This document shows positions 23,050 to 33,834 of a DNA stretch of 64,000 nt, piece after piece. Numbering within the stretch: the first letter of the stretch is position 1; every line of letters starts with the position of its first letter. The notes below the pieces were generated by a model. That model saw only the letters and a program-made list of their open reading frames with translations. It did not search any database and was not told the DNA's origin. A program made the position numbers and the translations under genes. This DNA comes from Agrypnia vestita (Eukaryota > Arthropoda > Insecta > Trichoptera > Phryganeidae), in NCBI GenBank assembly GCA_016648135.1, contig JADDOH010023643.1:806001-870000 (forward strand), read 5' to 3'.

Positions 23050-23180
23050 GTTACAATATAATGCAATCCATTTTACTTTGAGTATTCTTCTGTAGATCCA
23101 TTTCTCAAGTGCTCCATGTTACCTTGTCATTTCTTCGGTAAGTGTCCACGTATCTACAAAACAATTCCTCCGTGTAATTT
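23050..23180 (-). pseudogene. Non-LTR retrotransposon post-RT fragment
   Basis: The minus strand reads CFVDTWTLTEEMTR, a stop, then HGALEKWIYRRILKVKWI. The 'ETWTLT...M.RK..AFE.W.YRRIL.I.W' block is a hallmark of insect non-LTR ORF2 proteins downstream of the RT. It differs from the RTE family copies elsewhere in the window. Broken by a stop. Confidence 0.7.
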
Positions 23181-25060
23181 TTGATGCCAAAATATATTTC
23201 TGTTTTTGATAACATTTATAGCACACATTTATATATAATAAACGCCCTAGTGGGCTTTTACAATACAAGAAAATTAAAATGATTTTTACATACCTAACAC
23301 AAAACACTTTTACAGTAAATATTAAAAATAATAATATAAATAGAACATATTTAAGATAAATGAACAATATAAACTGTAACAATATATATAAACGATGATT
23401 ATTAGTACACAAATAAACAGTAATAATTAGAGACCTTTAAAATAAAGATACTATACCAATATACCAGATAAATAAGATAAGAAGATAAAATAAACCAAAA
23501 AATAAATATAAAAGATAAAATCAAAACATATTTAAAAGGGAAATGAAAAATAATTAGGACCCCTTAAAATAAATAAATATATATAATTCACGGGGAACAA
23601 AACTTAAGTAAATAATATTAGTCCATTAAACTGTAATCATAATAAGTCTAAGTAATTCTTTAATTCGGGTATGCTCCTACAACGAAAAATGTCTACAAAT
23701 TCCGAAAATTTGTTTCCAAGGCGATGCATAACACGGCAATCTTAACACTATTTAACTACAATCTACATTAGCGAGCATTAAATCACTCGAGTTTCAAATA
23801 ATCGAATTTCAAGACAATGAAAAAAGAGTGAACGTACACTATTATAATATGAAACTCCTCAGTTATATTTTGTATATTACGTTAAACTCTGTACATTCAT
23901 GTGAAATTCAGGACAAGTTAAGATTAGTTTTATTCTTCTCCAAAGTGGAGCATCATTCCCTCTGAAATTGCAAATAATCTTCAAAGATATTGTTGACCGC
24001 CTTCGCTCACAGAAACTCGACAGTTTTGTTTACCAATATCCAGTTCAAGACGTGATAGATGGTGTTTGAGTATGAGCACGAGTCTGAAGCATGTTTGATC
24101 TTTTTGCAAAAGTGCGGAGAGCCCTCCTGGACTGGGCACATGGCACGTGACCGCAAGTTTCTTGGTCGAGAGACCCTCAAAATTACGTGGTCCCCGTCGC
24201 GGCACAAAGTTTGACTTCGAAAAAAATATCTGTCAAAAAAGACCCCTAATTTTTTATATAAACGCGGGTGGTACGTACGTCTACGCCATGCATGGCATCA
24301 GAGAAAATACAGATTAATAACCTTTATGAAGGCTTCCTTATTAAAACGTGTCACGAGAAAAGCGTTAAAAAGTGCGTAGTATTTTATATAATGAATGCAT
24401 GAATATCAAAAAGTGCAAATATAAAATATTTTTTCCATAGGAATTAATTAAAGATGTCGGAAATCATCGCAAATATAATTACACATTAACCGCTGTAGAA
24501 TACTTATCAATACTTTATCGTTATGACTGAGTCATGATACCGTAAAAGTACACATAAATACGTAAATAAACCTACACAAATACGTAAATAAAACTTTTCA
24601 TAGAAACGCATAAAAGGAACAAAAATGAGAAAAGTAACATAGTAGTAAACAAGACTCACTCACGTGGATGTAAGACGAATATCGACTTTTTGGGCAAATA
24701 TCAAACAAAAATTTCGACGAATATCAAGATAAACAAATACTGAGGGTCCTTTTGTAAATGTATAAATTGTACATCGTTTTCATTTTAAAACAAACAAAAG
24801 AACACCGTAATAAACTTAGTAAAATTCAGACAATGCTTGAAGAGAACAAAACAAAATTACGTAAAGAAGGTAATCGTGTAAACCGTAATAACTATATTTT
24901 ATGATACTTTCACTGATGTTTTTCATTGTACAGTCTCAATCTACTTTTAATTATTAAAAAGTTGTTTTACATGTTTTATTTACATATATTTTGTTTAATT
25001 TCTTTCAATGTTACTATGTACAGTAATAAATGAATAAAAAAATGTACATACTTATTCAAT
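23180..25060. other. Gene-free stretch with a small GC-normal patch
   Basis: Mostly AT-rich. The patch at 23980-24215 has near-balanced composition and two overlapping minus-strand frames (24007-24207 and 23981-24205), neither with a recognised domain. Candidate exon or conserved element only. Confidence 0.3.
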
Positions 25061-25074
25061 AGCAGCAACATAAC

Positions 25075-25200
25075 TTTGTGGTAACATTATTCATATGAAT
25101 AAAAAGAAAACACATTGCATAAAACCTCTATTTATTAAATTATCAACATGTTTCGGGGCAATTGGCGCCTTCGTCAGGATACAAGGTATATTAAAAATAA
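25075..25200 (-). repeat. Short element end with hammerhead-like motif
   Basis: On the minus strand TCCTGACGAAGGCG, a loop and a C-rich return lead into GAAACATGTTGATAA (25150-25178). A terminal-type 'aactttgtggtaacat' lies just outside at 25075-25090, as in other members of this family. Confidence 0.6.
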
Positions 25201-25602
25201 AAATTGGAAGTATAGACATTTAACTAAAACAAAAAATAAATATACACATAGATGTTGAATAACTAATGTGAAAACAAATTTAAAAGGTAATTTAAACTTT
25301 TATTTAACTCTGTTTGTTAATTAATGTAATTATTAGATTAATGTAATTGCTTTTTCACCAACTTTCCGACTAGCTAGAGAGAGCTCTGCAAATTTCAACA
25401 TTTACGTAAAGTGGATGACTATATATTTTCATGATTAAAATAATTCTCCATTATTATTGAATGTTAAATATCTACGTAGCTTCAAGATTCATCAATATTA
25501 GCATTTAAAACAAATCCGGTTTCAAATTTATTAATTTTAGCCGGTATATTTGCCTTTGACATTATGTAGGCACTGGAAAAAAATGTCATATTATTTATTT
25601 AA

Positions 25603-26262
25603 CACAATGTTTGCGGGGGTTTTTTTAATCAATTTACGCCGGAAAGCGGGAAATTTTTATCAGGCTCGCGCGCGAAATTACGTTTCATGTAAAATAGCTA
25701 TAACTTCTGAACTATTGATCAAATTTAAATAAAAAATTCAGTATCTTACTTTATTCGAAATATTTTATTATGATCTGGTCACAAACTTTTATATTTTTGA
25801 ATAGACAATTATTATATTTAAGTTTAAATTTATAATTTTTGAAAAAACTGCACTTTTGTCGTATTGTTGATTTAGTCATTTTATGCACGTTCAACATAAT
25901 ATATATATTGTAAAATACATAACAGTAAACACTAATATTGTTTGGAATTATGAAATTCCCTTTATGTAAAGGTACATCGCAGAATTTACACATATACCGG
26001 ATTTCGCTACGTAGGTACTTTGTGAACCGTGCACATACGAGACAATAAATTTCGAAATTGCATATGTGGCCTGTAGTGCTTTCACACACCATACGTACGA
26101 GAATCCCATATTTGATAATTTTTGCCGCATTAAAACTCTAAAGAATAATCTTCCCCTCCAAGGCACCACACCCTCATCTAAAGATAGCCGCTTTTAAGCG
26201 ACCCCCGCTTTCTACCAACAGTATGCAAAAGACGCGTTTAAGCGTCTCCCGCAAACAATGTG
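25603..26262 (-). mobile_element. piggyBac-like element, internally deleted
   Basis: TTAA flanks both ends (25599-25602, 26263-26266). TIRs are CACAATGTTTGCGGGGG and the complement of CACATTGTTTGCGGGAG. The minus strand encodes pieces of piggyBac transposase in order. SLDEGVVPWRGRLFFRVLMR holds the second catalytic Asp neighbourhood. After a one-base shift comes GILVRMVCESTTGHICNFEIY. After a deletion comes the C-terminal cysteine-rich part, CLVCARFTKY then RYMCKFCDVPLHKG. Everything upstream of the LDE block is lost. It cannot make a working enzyme but keeps both ends. Confidence 0.88.
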
Positions 26263-26739
26263 TTAATATTTAGATACTGCATGGGTGAGGTTAAAAAATT
26301 GATTACGAATGTATGGAAAGAAAGCGTATAAAAACATTCCTTCATTTTTTTTTATTAACTTGTTATTTATATAAATAATATGTACTGTATGTACGACTGT
26401 GAACTTCATGATGCATTCACCCCTGCGACTAAAGAACGCTGTTCTGTTGAACCACTAATTGAGAATTAATGTAGCCTGATACCAATCAGTGGTAGTTTTA
26501 ATGGGACATGTCGCGGCAGCTGACGTTACGTAAGGAGACGTACAAAGAAGCTGTTTTCGCCTTAACATACAGGAAACCTCGCCGAGAAATAGTGGTCTTC
26601 CAAGATGCCATCCTGCGAAAGCGGCATTTCCTTATACAGAACTGTTGCCGGGGCAGTAACGGACTAGGCCTGTCAGCCGATGCATCACGGAGCCATCGAT
26701 GCCGCGGCGATACGCTCGCACCCACTGTCAGAGTGCCAC

Positions 26740-27541
26740 CACTATAACTTGGCGTGCGAGGGAGGGCGCCCCTGTCGCGAAACAGAAGTTGCCAGGTTGT
26801 AAATTTATTACACAATACATAACGACTGCCCCAACGAACGAGGCAGTAACTCAAATAAATCGATTTTTCAGGGGGACATTTTTAAGTTTCGAACCGGATT
26901 TCTAATTCTTTTTTGAATTATCTCAAAAAATTTTTTGGGTGTGTAGGTAATATTTAAGACGATCTTACTAGTAATTGAGATATTTTATTATAATTTACAT
27001 TCCTACCTACTTCGTTATTACATGGAAGAAAAATGGTTAACTGATTTACTAGTTTTGTAAAATTCATATTTTTATCTGTTAAATATTGCATTTGAGATAC
27101 TGCTGTCTTTGCTGTAGGTAGGCAATAATGGCCTAAACCTAAAAATGGTATTAACTCAAATACCTAAAATATTGAGTTACTGTCTCGTTCGTTGGGGCAG
27201 TCGATAATGTACTGAATGTCCGGTGACCAGTGTCAGAGCCTTCAATATAAATTTGGTCGGGTAACAGCGCGCTCCGCGGCTGCCGCTCTATCTGTCAAAC
27301 TGGTAATATCGGTCCATTATTTGCTTTATCAGCTTCGCAAAACCTTAATACTTCATTGGCAATTGTTCTTGCACCACCCCGGACTGTTTTGTTTGTTTTG
27401 GACGTAATAATGCAGTGTATATTGTATGTCACAGCTCCCGAGCAAATACAAAATTGTACTGAATTACAGGGCGAGGGGTTACCGCCGGGCGCGGGCGGGG
27501 CAGGTTTTAGTTTCAATCCTGCCGCATGCCAAGTTGTGTTG
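26740..27541. mobile_element. TIR element 'CACTATAACTTGGCGTGCG', copy 2 (interrupted)
   Basis: It is the second copy of the 17393-17742 family, with the left TIR at 26740 and a diverged right end CATGCCAAGTTGTGTTG. It retains about 90 bp that copy 1 lacks on each side of 'ctgtcaaactggtaatatcg'. It is split by the nested element at 26823-27203. A GC-rich unique flank (26500-26735) precedes it. Confidence 0.7.
26823..27203. mobile_element. Nested MITE with 33-bp TIRs and ATAA duplication
   Basis: The left end CGACTGCCCCAACGAACGAG is matched by the right end's complement, and pairing continues through 'cagtaactcaa'. ATAA occurs on both sides (26819-26822, 27204-27207), while the uninterrupted copy at 17393-17742 has a single ATAA at the corresponding site. 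This gives a precise insertion record. No ORF of note. Superfamily uncertain. Confidence 0.8.
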
Positions 27542-27722
27542 GGCAGGCAATATGGTACTGGTGTTGCGATATCTCGCGAGTTTATTAGCGCGTAGACAGT
27601 TGATGAAGGACCTAACAGTATTGTGATCTCTGAACCCCGGGAATAAGCGTAGAATATACGCACATCTCTTGTGTTACAATATAATAAAACAATGATCATT
27701 TAATGGATGTAAAACACAGGCT

Positions 27723-28345
27723 GTGTCATTGACGTGTTATAATATAGACACGTTATTCGCATACCTGGCCGACTTTCATATGTAGCAAATATTGCATTGA
27801 AATAATCACATAATCAAGTAATCACGTAAAAATCAGGTAAAATCAGAATGTGATACGCGATGAAATTTTGTTACTACTGAAGTATGCTTCGCGCGAATAA
27901 TTTGAATTTTTGGATTTAATCTTAAAAAGAATTTAATGTGTTCTGTTGTAGTCGGGGTCACCACCAATATTTAAACACTGAGGTATCTATATATATATAT
28001 ATATATGCTTCCAGAATATTCTCCCAAAAAAAAGGTATAGGGCTGTGCTGTCTGCGGCTTCCGATATGATCGATATCTTTCGATGAGAATATCGAAAAAT
28101 ATCGATCCAAGCCTCAGACTACAAAGTCACGGTGACTAAAATAACATACTCATTCACTCATAGTGTGCGATACTCTGTTCCTTTTTCCCCGGGACTTTTT
28201 TCCGACGTAGCATCGCGCCCGATCACAAAGAAGGTACGTTCAATAACGAATGCAAGTAAGGCAATTAATTAGCTTACTTATGAGTTGCCAAGATTTCACG
28301 CTTGTGACGTATCTACAGTTTATTATATCATTGGGCTATGTTATC
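27723..28345 (+). repeat. Dispersed repeat family E, interrupted copy
   Basis: Its two halves (about 27723-27845 and 28120-28345) match the continuous copies at 60450-60740 (+) and 39850-40150 (-). Shared blocks include 'tagacacgttattc', 'tcacggtgactaaaataaca', 'cgatactctgttcctttttc' and 'gatttcacgcttgt'. About 275 bp of other sequence separate the halves, including a (TA)n run near 27985. Confidence 0.7.
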
Positions 28346-28860
28346 TCTACTTGAGTTTGATTATAGTTTTTTTTCCTTTCATTACTCGAATTTCGAGAGA
28401 AGGTAGGTAGTATCACGATCAGATATTTCGGTTTTAGATTAAAAACGCGGTTTTACGGTTCAGATATTTCCGTTTCAGAAACTCTAGTGTTGTGGCTTCT
28501 CCACACCGAGAATTTCTGAGGTGTCAAGAGCAAGTTTGACGTTTGCGAGTACTGATTAACATTTTTATCCGCCATGGTACCGAGAATGACATATTTCACT
28601 TTTTCACAACGTATTTTTCCGAGATTACTTTAGTAAGAAGTCCCTAATAAATACTACAGGATTTTCTATCTATCAGAGTCATCAATGACCTGTCGATAAT
28701 CTGAGTATTAAAAAAATGAAAACAAAATAAAACATTTGTAATTAAATTGCAAATCCTTAAGGATTTTCGTAAAGGTATCGAACTAGATTTTACTATAAAA
28801 TATATTACACTGGCAAAAACCCGTCACAAATGACGTACTTTTACATGTTTGAATTTCAGT
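28346..28860. other. Gene-free stretch
   Basis: I see no gene or recognisable repeat. Composition is AT-rich with a few balanced patches. Confidence 0.35.
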
Positions 28861-28865
28861 TTTAC

Positions 28866-29065
28866 ATATTTCGGCCGCTAGTCAAGGCTGTGAGAACAGC
28901 GCCATCTAGCGTAGCGTCTTGGTCGCGTTAGTCACGGACATTGTTATATGGAGAATTAAGCTTTTTTGTTGCTTTTTTAAACTCATTTTATATACAAAAT
29001 TACGTTATCTAGTAGCGTTATTGACGGACAATGCTACATAGAGAGTTATGTATTTTGATATGAAC
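28866..29065 (+). repeat. Dispersed repeat family L, copy 2
   Basis: The block 'ggctgtgagaacagcgcca' then 'tctagcgtagcgtc' and 'gcgttagtcacggacattgt' matches 6418-6500. A second 'tagcgttattgacggacaat' follows at about 29020, suggesting a tandem or nested partial copy. It is preceded by 'acccgtcacaaatgacg' at 28815. Confidence 0.65.
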
Positions 29066-29289
29066 CGGTGCAACGAGTACGACGTATATGCTCGGTCACT
29101 TTTTGGCGCCGTGTTGCTCTTGTACCAAATTAAACTAAGAGACACATAAAAAATAATGTCATTAAACTGTGGTGTTTTATTTTTGTGCGTTAGGGAATGT
29201 GTTTCAATTTATTTTCAAATTGAAATAGGTAATCTACTCAGTCAACACAGAAAAGAGACGTCTTTAACTATTGACACAGAAAAACAAAC

Positions 29290-29620
29290 AATGATAATTT
29301 GTGCTCCAAGCCCGTTACGAAATGTGTACAAAGAAAGGCAACGTCGGGTGCCAGGCACTCTCAGCCGGCAGTGGCCCGCTGGAGAGAGCAAAGACACGAA
29401 GAGAGGAAGAGAAGAAGAGAGGAACGAAGAGAGCGCTGGAGAGGCTCAGAGAGAGCAAATAGGAACAGGAATAAATAAGGGCCATCGTGCGGTTTGTGGA
29501 AGATTAGAAACGTCAGTAATAGCTGTCATTACACTGGGCCGCCGCGTCTCTGAAGCTTGAGACGAACGGAGGAAATTATACGATAAATCGTCAGATCCTC
29601 GTAGTCTACCGCACGGAAGG
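29290..29620. other. Purine-rich, GC-richer unique stretch
   Basis: The plus strand has an open frame (29156-29560, 134 codons) whose middle is an R/E/K-rich low-complexity run from a GAGAGGAAG-type purine tract. That composition readily creates spurious open frames, and I see no domain. Probably non-coding. Confidence 0.25.
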
Positions 29621-29724
29621 CGAGGAGTTCGAATTGCGTGCGGTTATTTAAAGATATCAAAATATTAGGCCGTTCCGAAAGTAATGGCCGATTTAAATAC
29701 AAGGGTCTAGATTTAAATACACAT

Positions 29725-29870
29725 TTCGGACGCGAGTTGGGGCTGTGAGAACAGCGACATCTAGCACAGCATCTTGGTAGCATTAGTGATGGACATTGAT
29801 TGTTAGACGGAGAATTATGCTGTTTGATAATATGTATTTTTACTATATATACTTTAGTGACGAACATTGT
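29725..29870 (+). repeat. Dispersed repeat family L, copy 3
   Basis: It contains 'ggggctgtgagaacagcgac', 'atctagcacagcatcttggt' and 'gcattagtgatggacattg', collinear with the other copies. Confidence 0.65.
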
Positions 29871-29989
29871 TACATAGAAATTTACGCTTTTTTTGTTGCT
29901 TTACGTTACTTATTATTTAATCGCTTTTTATGCCTCATAGCAAAAACTTTCGTGGGTCTTTTTCATTCAATTTTGAATGGAAAATATTC

Positions 29990-30260
29990 TTTAAACTTTG
30001 GGAGGAAATGTCGACAGTTACGGAGAAAAGCGACATCAAAGTTTGCGTTTTTTTTTCCAATATTTTTGACTAATTTTCTGTGAAACGTTGGAGTATCACT
30101 ATAGTAACTTAAAAGGAATACTAAAAATTCAGTCATTTTATTTGGCTTGTATTATAGCGAATGAATTGAATTCCGTATTAGGTACTGTAGTGATAGTCTA
30201 ACGTTTTATAAAAAATGAGTCAGAAATATTGAAAAAAATGCAAGCTTTGATGTCATATAT
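29990..30260 (+). repeat. Dispersed repeat family F, copy 3
   Basis: This is the most complete copy. It has 'gcgacatcaaagtttgcg', 'aatatttttgactaatttt', 'ggagtatcactatagtaact', 'gtgatagtctaacgtttta' and 'gagtcagaaatattgaaa', in an order reproduced piecemeal elsewhere. Confidence 0.65.
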
Positions 30261-30439
30261 CACCAGAACAATCCACGTCACACAAATTGAATCAATTCCC
30301 ATTTATTACAATCCATTTTTATTTTATGTTTTAATCTTACAGGCCGTATTAATTCGTCACATTAAATAGGTCCTACTTTGATCAATAAAGATTATTAACT
30401 GTATATTTGTCATAAATTGGTTCTTAAATAATTATGAGA

Positions 30440-30615
30440 AATTATAAAATTTAAAGTCTCACAGAGGCGTTTATATGAGAAACGTGTATAGAAGTCTTTT
30501 TATACGATGCCCCAGGGCTAACAATCTATATGAACTGGCTTAAGTGATCACCCTACACAACCTGCAACCGTGCGACCTTCACCATTTCCATCGTAAGAAC
30601 ATTATCAAGTTTTTG
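30440..30615 (-). repeat. Dispersed repeat family G, inverted copy
   Basis: The complement shows 'gatgttcttacgatgg', 'gtagggtgatcacttaagcc' and a 'tttctcatataaa' ending, collinear with copy 1. Confidence 0.7.
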
Positions 30616-30942
30616 AAACTTGTATAATATATTTTTCAAATTGAATCCTTTCATATATTTGAGGGGATCATGGTAGGGACATGAAATAGTATACATAGAT
30701 TTCGCAGATGGTGATGATGCTTCTAATATTTTTAATGTTGATTATTAAATAAAAATTAATTACATAAAAATATTGATTGAAATATGTTTGAAAATGGCCA
30801 CGATTTTTAAAACAACGTAATACAACAATAATAATAATAATAACGAAACAATCTAATACAACACGCGTAGATTAAATAAGAACCATGATCAATTATTACT
30901 TAACTTCTTCTTCAAATGTAGCAAATTTATTTTGTGGTAACA

Positions 30943-31306
30943 TAATTATAATTAATATAAATTAACTTTGTTTAAACCACTTATTTATTTACAAATTTTA
31001 CATACAAATTATACAGAATCACAATTTGATAATTTAGAAATTTTGGAAATAAGAAAGAGTGTAAATAGTAAATTGAATATTATAAATAATCAGGTCCTTT
31101 TTCAAATAGTTATCTTTTAAATTTATTTTCATATTAATTAGGTACTTTATATTATTATTTTCCATATATAACTTTTGATCTATACTTCGATTTTTAAATA
31201 TTATTTTTGTTTTCCTGATGAAGAAGCCATTGGCTTTGAAACATGTTGATTTTTTTCAATAAATAAGTGGTTTAAACAAAGTTAATTTATATTAATTATA
31301 ATTATT
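30943..31306. mobile_element. MITE with ~46-bp TIRs and one hammerhead-like motif
   Basis: The left end 'taattataattaatataa' followed by 'attaactttgtttaaaccac' is mirrored almost perfectly by 31260-31306. Inside the right arm lies CCTGATGAAGAAGCC, a 3-nt loop, and GGCTTTGAAACATGTTGA (31214-31245), with a five- to six-pair hairpin. There is no ORF. Confidence 0.8.
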
Positions 31307-32092
31307 ACTTAATTTTTTTCTGTGAGAAAAGAAGTCTTCATAGATCTTTATTTCCGTCGAGTTCTTTTGCATATCTCCACTAAGCGTGACAGCTACGAAT
31401 AAAAAAGTGTCTTTTGAAATATATTGTCGAGCTGCTTTGTTATTTCGGTCCATTCATTATTGTCTGTAGATCCATTCTTACTAAAAAATAGTACAGAAGG
31501 AAATGACATTTTTCATAATCCATTACTCACTCGCCTTGCAGTTCTCGAGTTCTTGCTGAGTCAAACGGTGGCTGGATATTAAACAGTATTTATTTTCATA
31601 AAAAAACGTCCGGGTTCGACTCTCGGTAGTAACTGTATTTTTATACTGAGCGATATACTTAATAGGTTTTGTTTATCGCATTTATTTACAAATCGCAACT
31701 TTAAAAATAAAAAGTGGTCATTTTAAAATTAATGTTTTCTGTAATAAAAATGGATTAGAAGTCCTACCGCTACCTAGCCGGTATAACTCAAATGTGCCTT
31801 CACCATAAAATTAATTAATAAGTTAAAATTAGCGATAAAATAAATAATTACTTTAGGATATGTAATTGGGAACTCACTCTTCTAGTAGATTAAGATTCTG
31901 TGTCTCAATAATCACTACATATTTTTTCTATGCATAGATATTTCTATATATCCTTATAACTGAAAATATGGTCGCTCCCAATGAAAAAGAAAGATAACTT
32001 AAAAGCAATGTATCTAAGTAACTTTGATTCATCTGATTTGTTTTAAATAATTCTAATATTAACAAAATGTTGTTTATGTTTATGTATGTATA

Positions 32093-32257
32093 AATAATAC
32101 TATGGTATGGTACGTAGTGATATTAACATGCTAGTATAGTGGTTGTCCTGACGAAGATACGGGTTACGTCTCGAAACCGGTAGACAAAAAAGTATTTTTT
32201 AGTGGTTATATAATAACATAAATAACATTTGATTAAAATGTCCGACCACAAAGTTAA
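32093..32257 (+). repeat. Family I element arm with hammerhead-like motif, copy 1
   Basis: 'aatactatggtatgg', then 'gctagtatagtggttgtcct', the motif CCTGACGA, hairpin, CGAAACCGGTAGAC (32147-32185), then 'ccgaccacaaagttaatgc'. The same series is seen at 53396-53516 and, inverted, at 61262-61411. Confidence 0.65.
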
Positions 32258-33012
32258 TGCATTAAATATTAAAACTATTAATGATACTTATTTGTATTAT
32301 ATTTGATATTTGTATTATATAAATAAATAAAAATTTACGACGATGAATGTTATCTCAATAAAAACTAAGATGAAATTATTCGGCTCGCTTGTCTCAATTA
32401 TGTCGGAATACAATTGTGAGCGGATATATAATTTCATTAGTTTCGTGCGTAACAGAACTACTATTTGAATACAACGTCTCGATGGGGGGCTACCGTAACC
32501 AACCAGATAAATCTTTGTCTATGCCGAACCATAAAAACTGGTTCTATTTTGAATTGATGCAACTAAGTTCCATACAAAATTACTTCATTATGTTGCATAT
32601 ATGGTATGTACGAGGCCATCACATTGGCGGAAGAATGATTAATAAATTTGTCTAGCCTTTAACCCGTGCTAATACAAGATAGTCAGATAAGTTGATGAGC
32701 TAATTTGTAGTCGAATAGAAAGAGGCAGGTAGAAGAAGAGAATTAAAGTTAGTAGTATCAGAATCAAGATGTCCGCTTTCGAACAAGAAAAAGACCATAG
32801 CTCGAGCTTTCATTTTAAATGATAAAATTATTTCCCCGAGGTTTGATGAATTAGAAAAGTATTTAAAATGAACTTTTATTGAATTTACAGTGCAACATTT
32901 GTCAGGCACACTGAAAGAGTGATAAAATTTTAGTGTTTAGAGAGGAAAATCATTTTGAAGAATACTCATGGTAAAAATATAGTTAAACAATCGTATAAGA
33001 GTACCTACCTTG

Positions 33013-33180
33013 TTAGTCTAGTCAGTGGTTAAGACTCTCGCTTAGTGATCCAGTGATAGGTGGTTCGAGTCTCATTCCAGGACACCAACAGGTTAGTCCT
33101 ACTTTCATAGCACGGGCGTTCAGCTTAATTTGAAAATAGTATAAATCTCATGCTACACGTATTTTTTTTTAATGTTTTTT
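33013..33180 (+). mobile_element. tRNA-derived SINE, family A, copy 2
   Basis: It has an A-box-like TAGTCTAGTCAGTGG, a B box GGTTCGAGTC (33062-33071) and the shared 'ctcattccaggacacc' and 'ttgaaaatagtataa' body. Confidence 0.75.
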
Positions 33181-33229
33181 GCGTTTTTGGTTTTTATTAA
33201 ATGTTTTTTTACGTAGAATATTATTATAG

Positions 33230-33470
33230 GTTAAAGGAAACACATTTTTATTGTGTAGTTGCAATTTCAGAACAAAGTTCTGTGAATTATTAAACAATTT
33301 TTATTAATCAATTAAAAAAGACAAACAGAAAAAATCAAATTAACGAAAAAATAAAAAAATGGATAACGCGCCATTCCCGGATAGAATGTGAGGTCCGTGG
33401 TTCGATTGGTGGCATTTAAATATTTTTTCGTTAATTTGATTTTTTCTGTATGTCTTTTCTAATTGAAAAA
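33230..33470 (+). mobile_element. tRNA-like core inside a 46-bp inverted repeat (family N, copy 1)
   Basis: The arms at 33308-33353 and 33421-33466 are near-perfect complements ('tcaattaaaaaagacaaac' with 'tatgtcttttctaattga'). They enclose about 67 bp with 'ggataacgcgcc' and a B-box-like GGTTCGATT (33400-33408). Upstream sits a small palindrome 'ttcagaacaaagttctgtga'. A second family member is at 56300-56620. Confidence 0.65.
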
Positions 33471-33796
33471 TAAAAATTGTTTATTATTATAGGGTTTATT
33501 TTATCCGGATCAATTTTTATCCTGGATAATCGGGAGTCATCTTCATCTTCCATTTCAGCCAGCATGCATGGACGTAGTCCCCTATTGCTTTTTTCTACAA
33601 GGGTGTGTGTAAAGGGATGTAAATGGACCTTTTGCACATCGTACTTGTTATTATAATACAATCGGTACCATATGTACGGGGAAGATTTGCATCCCAATTC
33701 CAATTGACCACCTCCTCGACTGCCATCCATCCAGGATTCTATCCATCCAGGACAACGCCATCCCTCCAGGGCATAGCATAGGATATGAGTGTCCAA
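33431..33796 (-). CDS. Unrecognised 121-codon open frame
   Basis: This frame starts MDTHILCYALEGWRCPGWIE and includes an acidic patch EMEDEDDSRL. The last third overlaps the family N inverted repeat, so at least its C-terminus is not a conserved coding sequence. Two near-repeats of 'ccatccaggattctatccat'-like text give the repeated W-rich start. I do not recognise it. It may be chance or a relic. Confidence 0.15.
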   Translation of the reverse strand: MDTHILCYALEGWRCPGWIESWMDGSRGGGQLELGCKSSPYIWYRLYYNNKYDVQKVHLHPFTHTLVEKSNRGLRPCMLAEMEDEDDSRLSRIKIDPDKINPIIINNFYFSIRKDIQKKSN

Positions 33797-33834
33797 CCTC
33801 AGTGAATAATGCTTAAAAAAGACAGGCTAACGGG

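Noticed and set aside
29156..29560. 134-codon plus-strand frame
   Set aside because: The R/E/K-rich middle comes from a purine-rich low-complexity run, the start lies in AT-rich repeat-like sequence, and no domain is visible.
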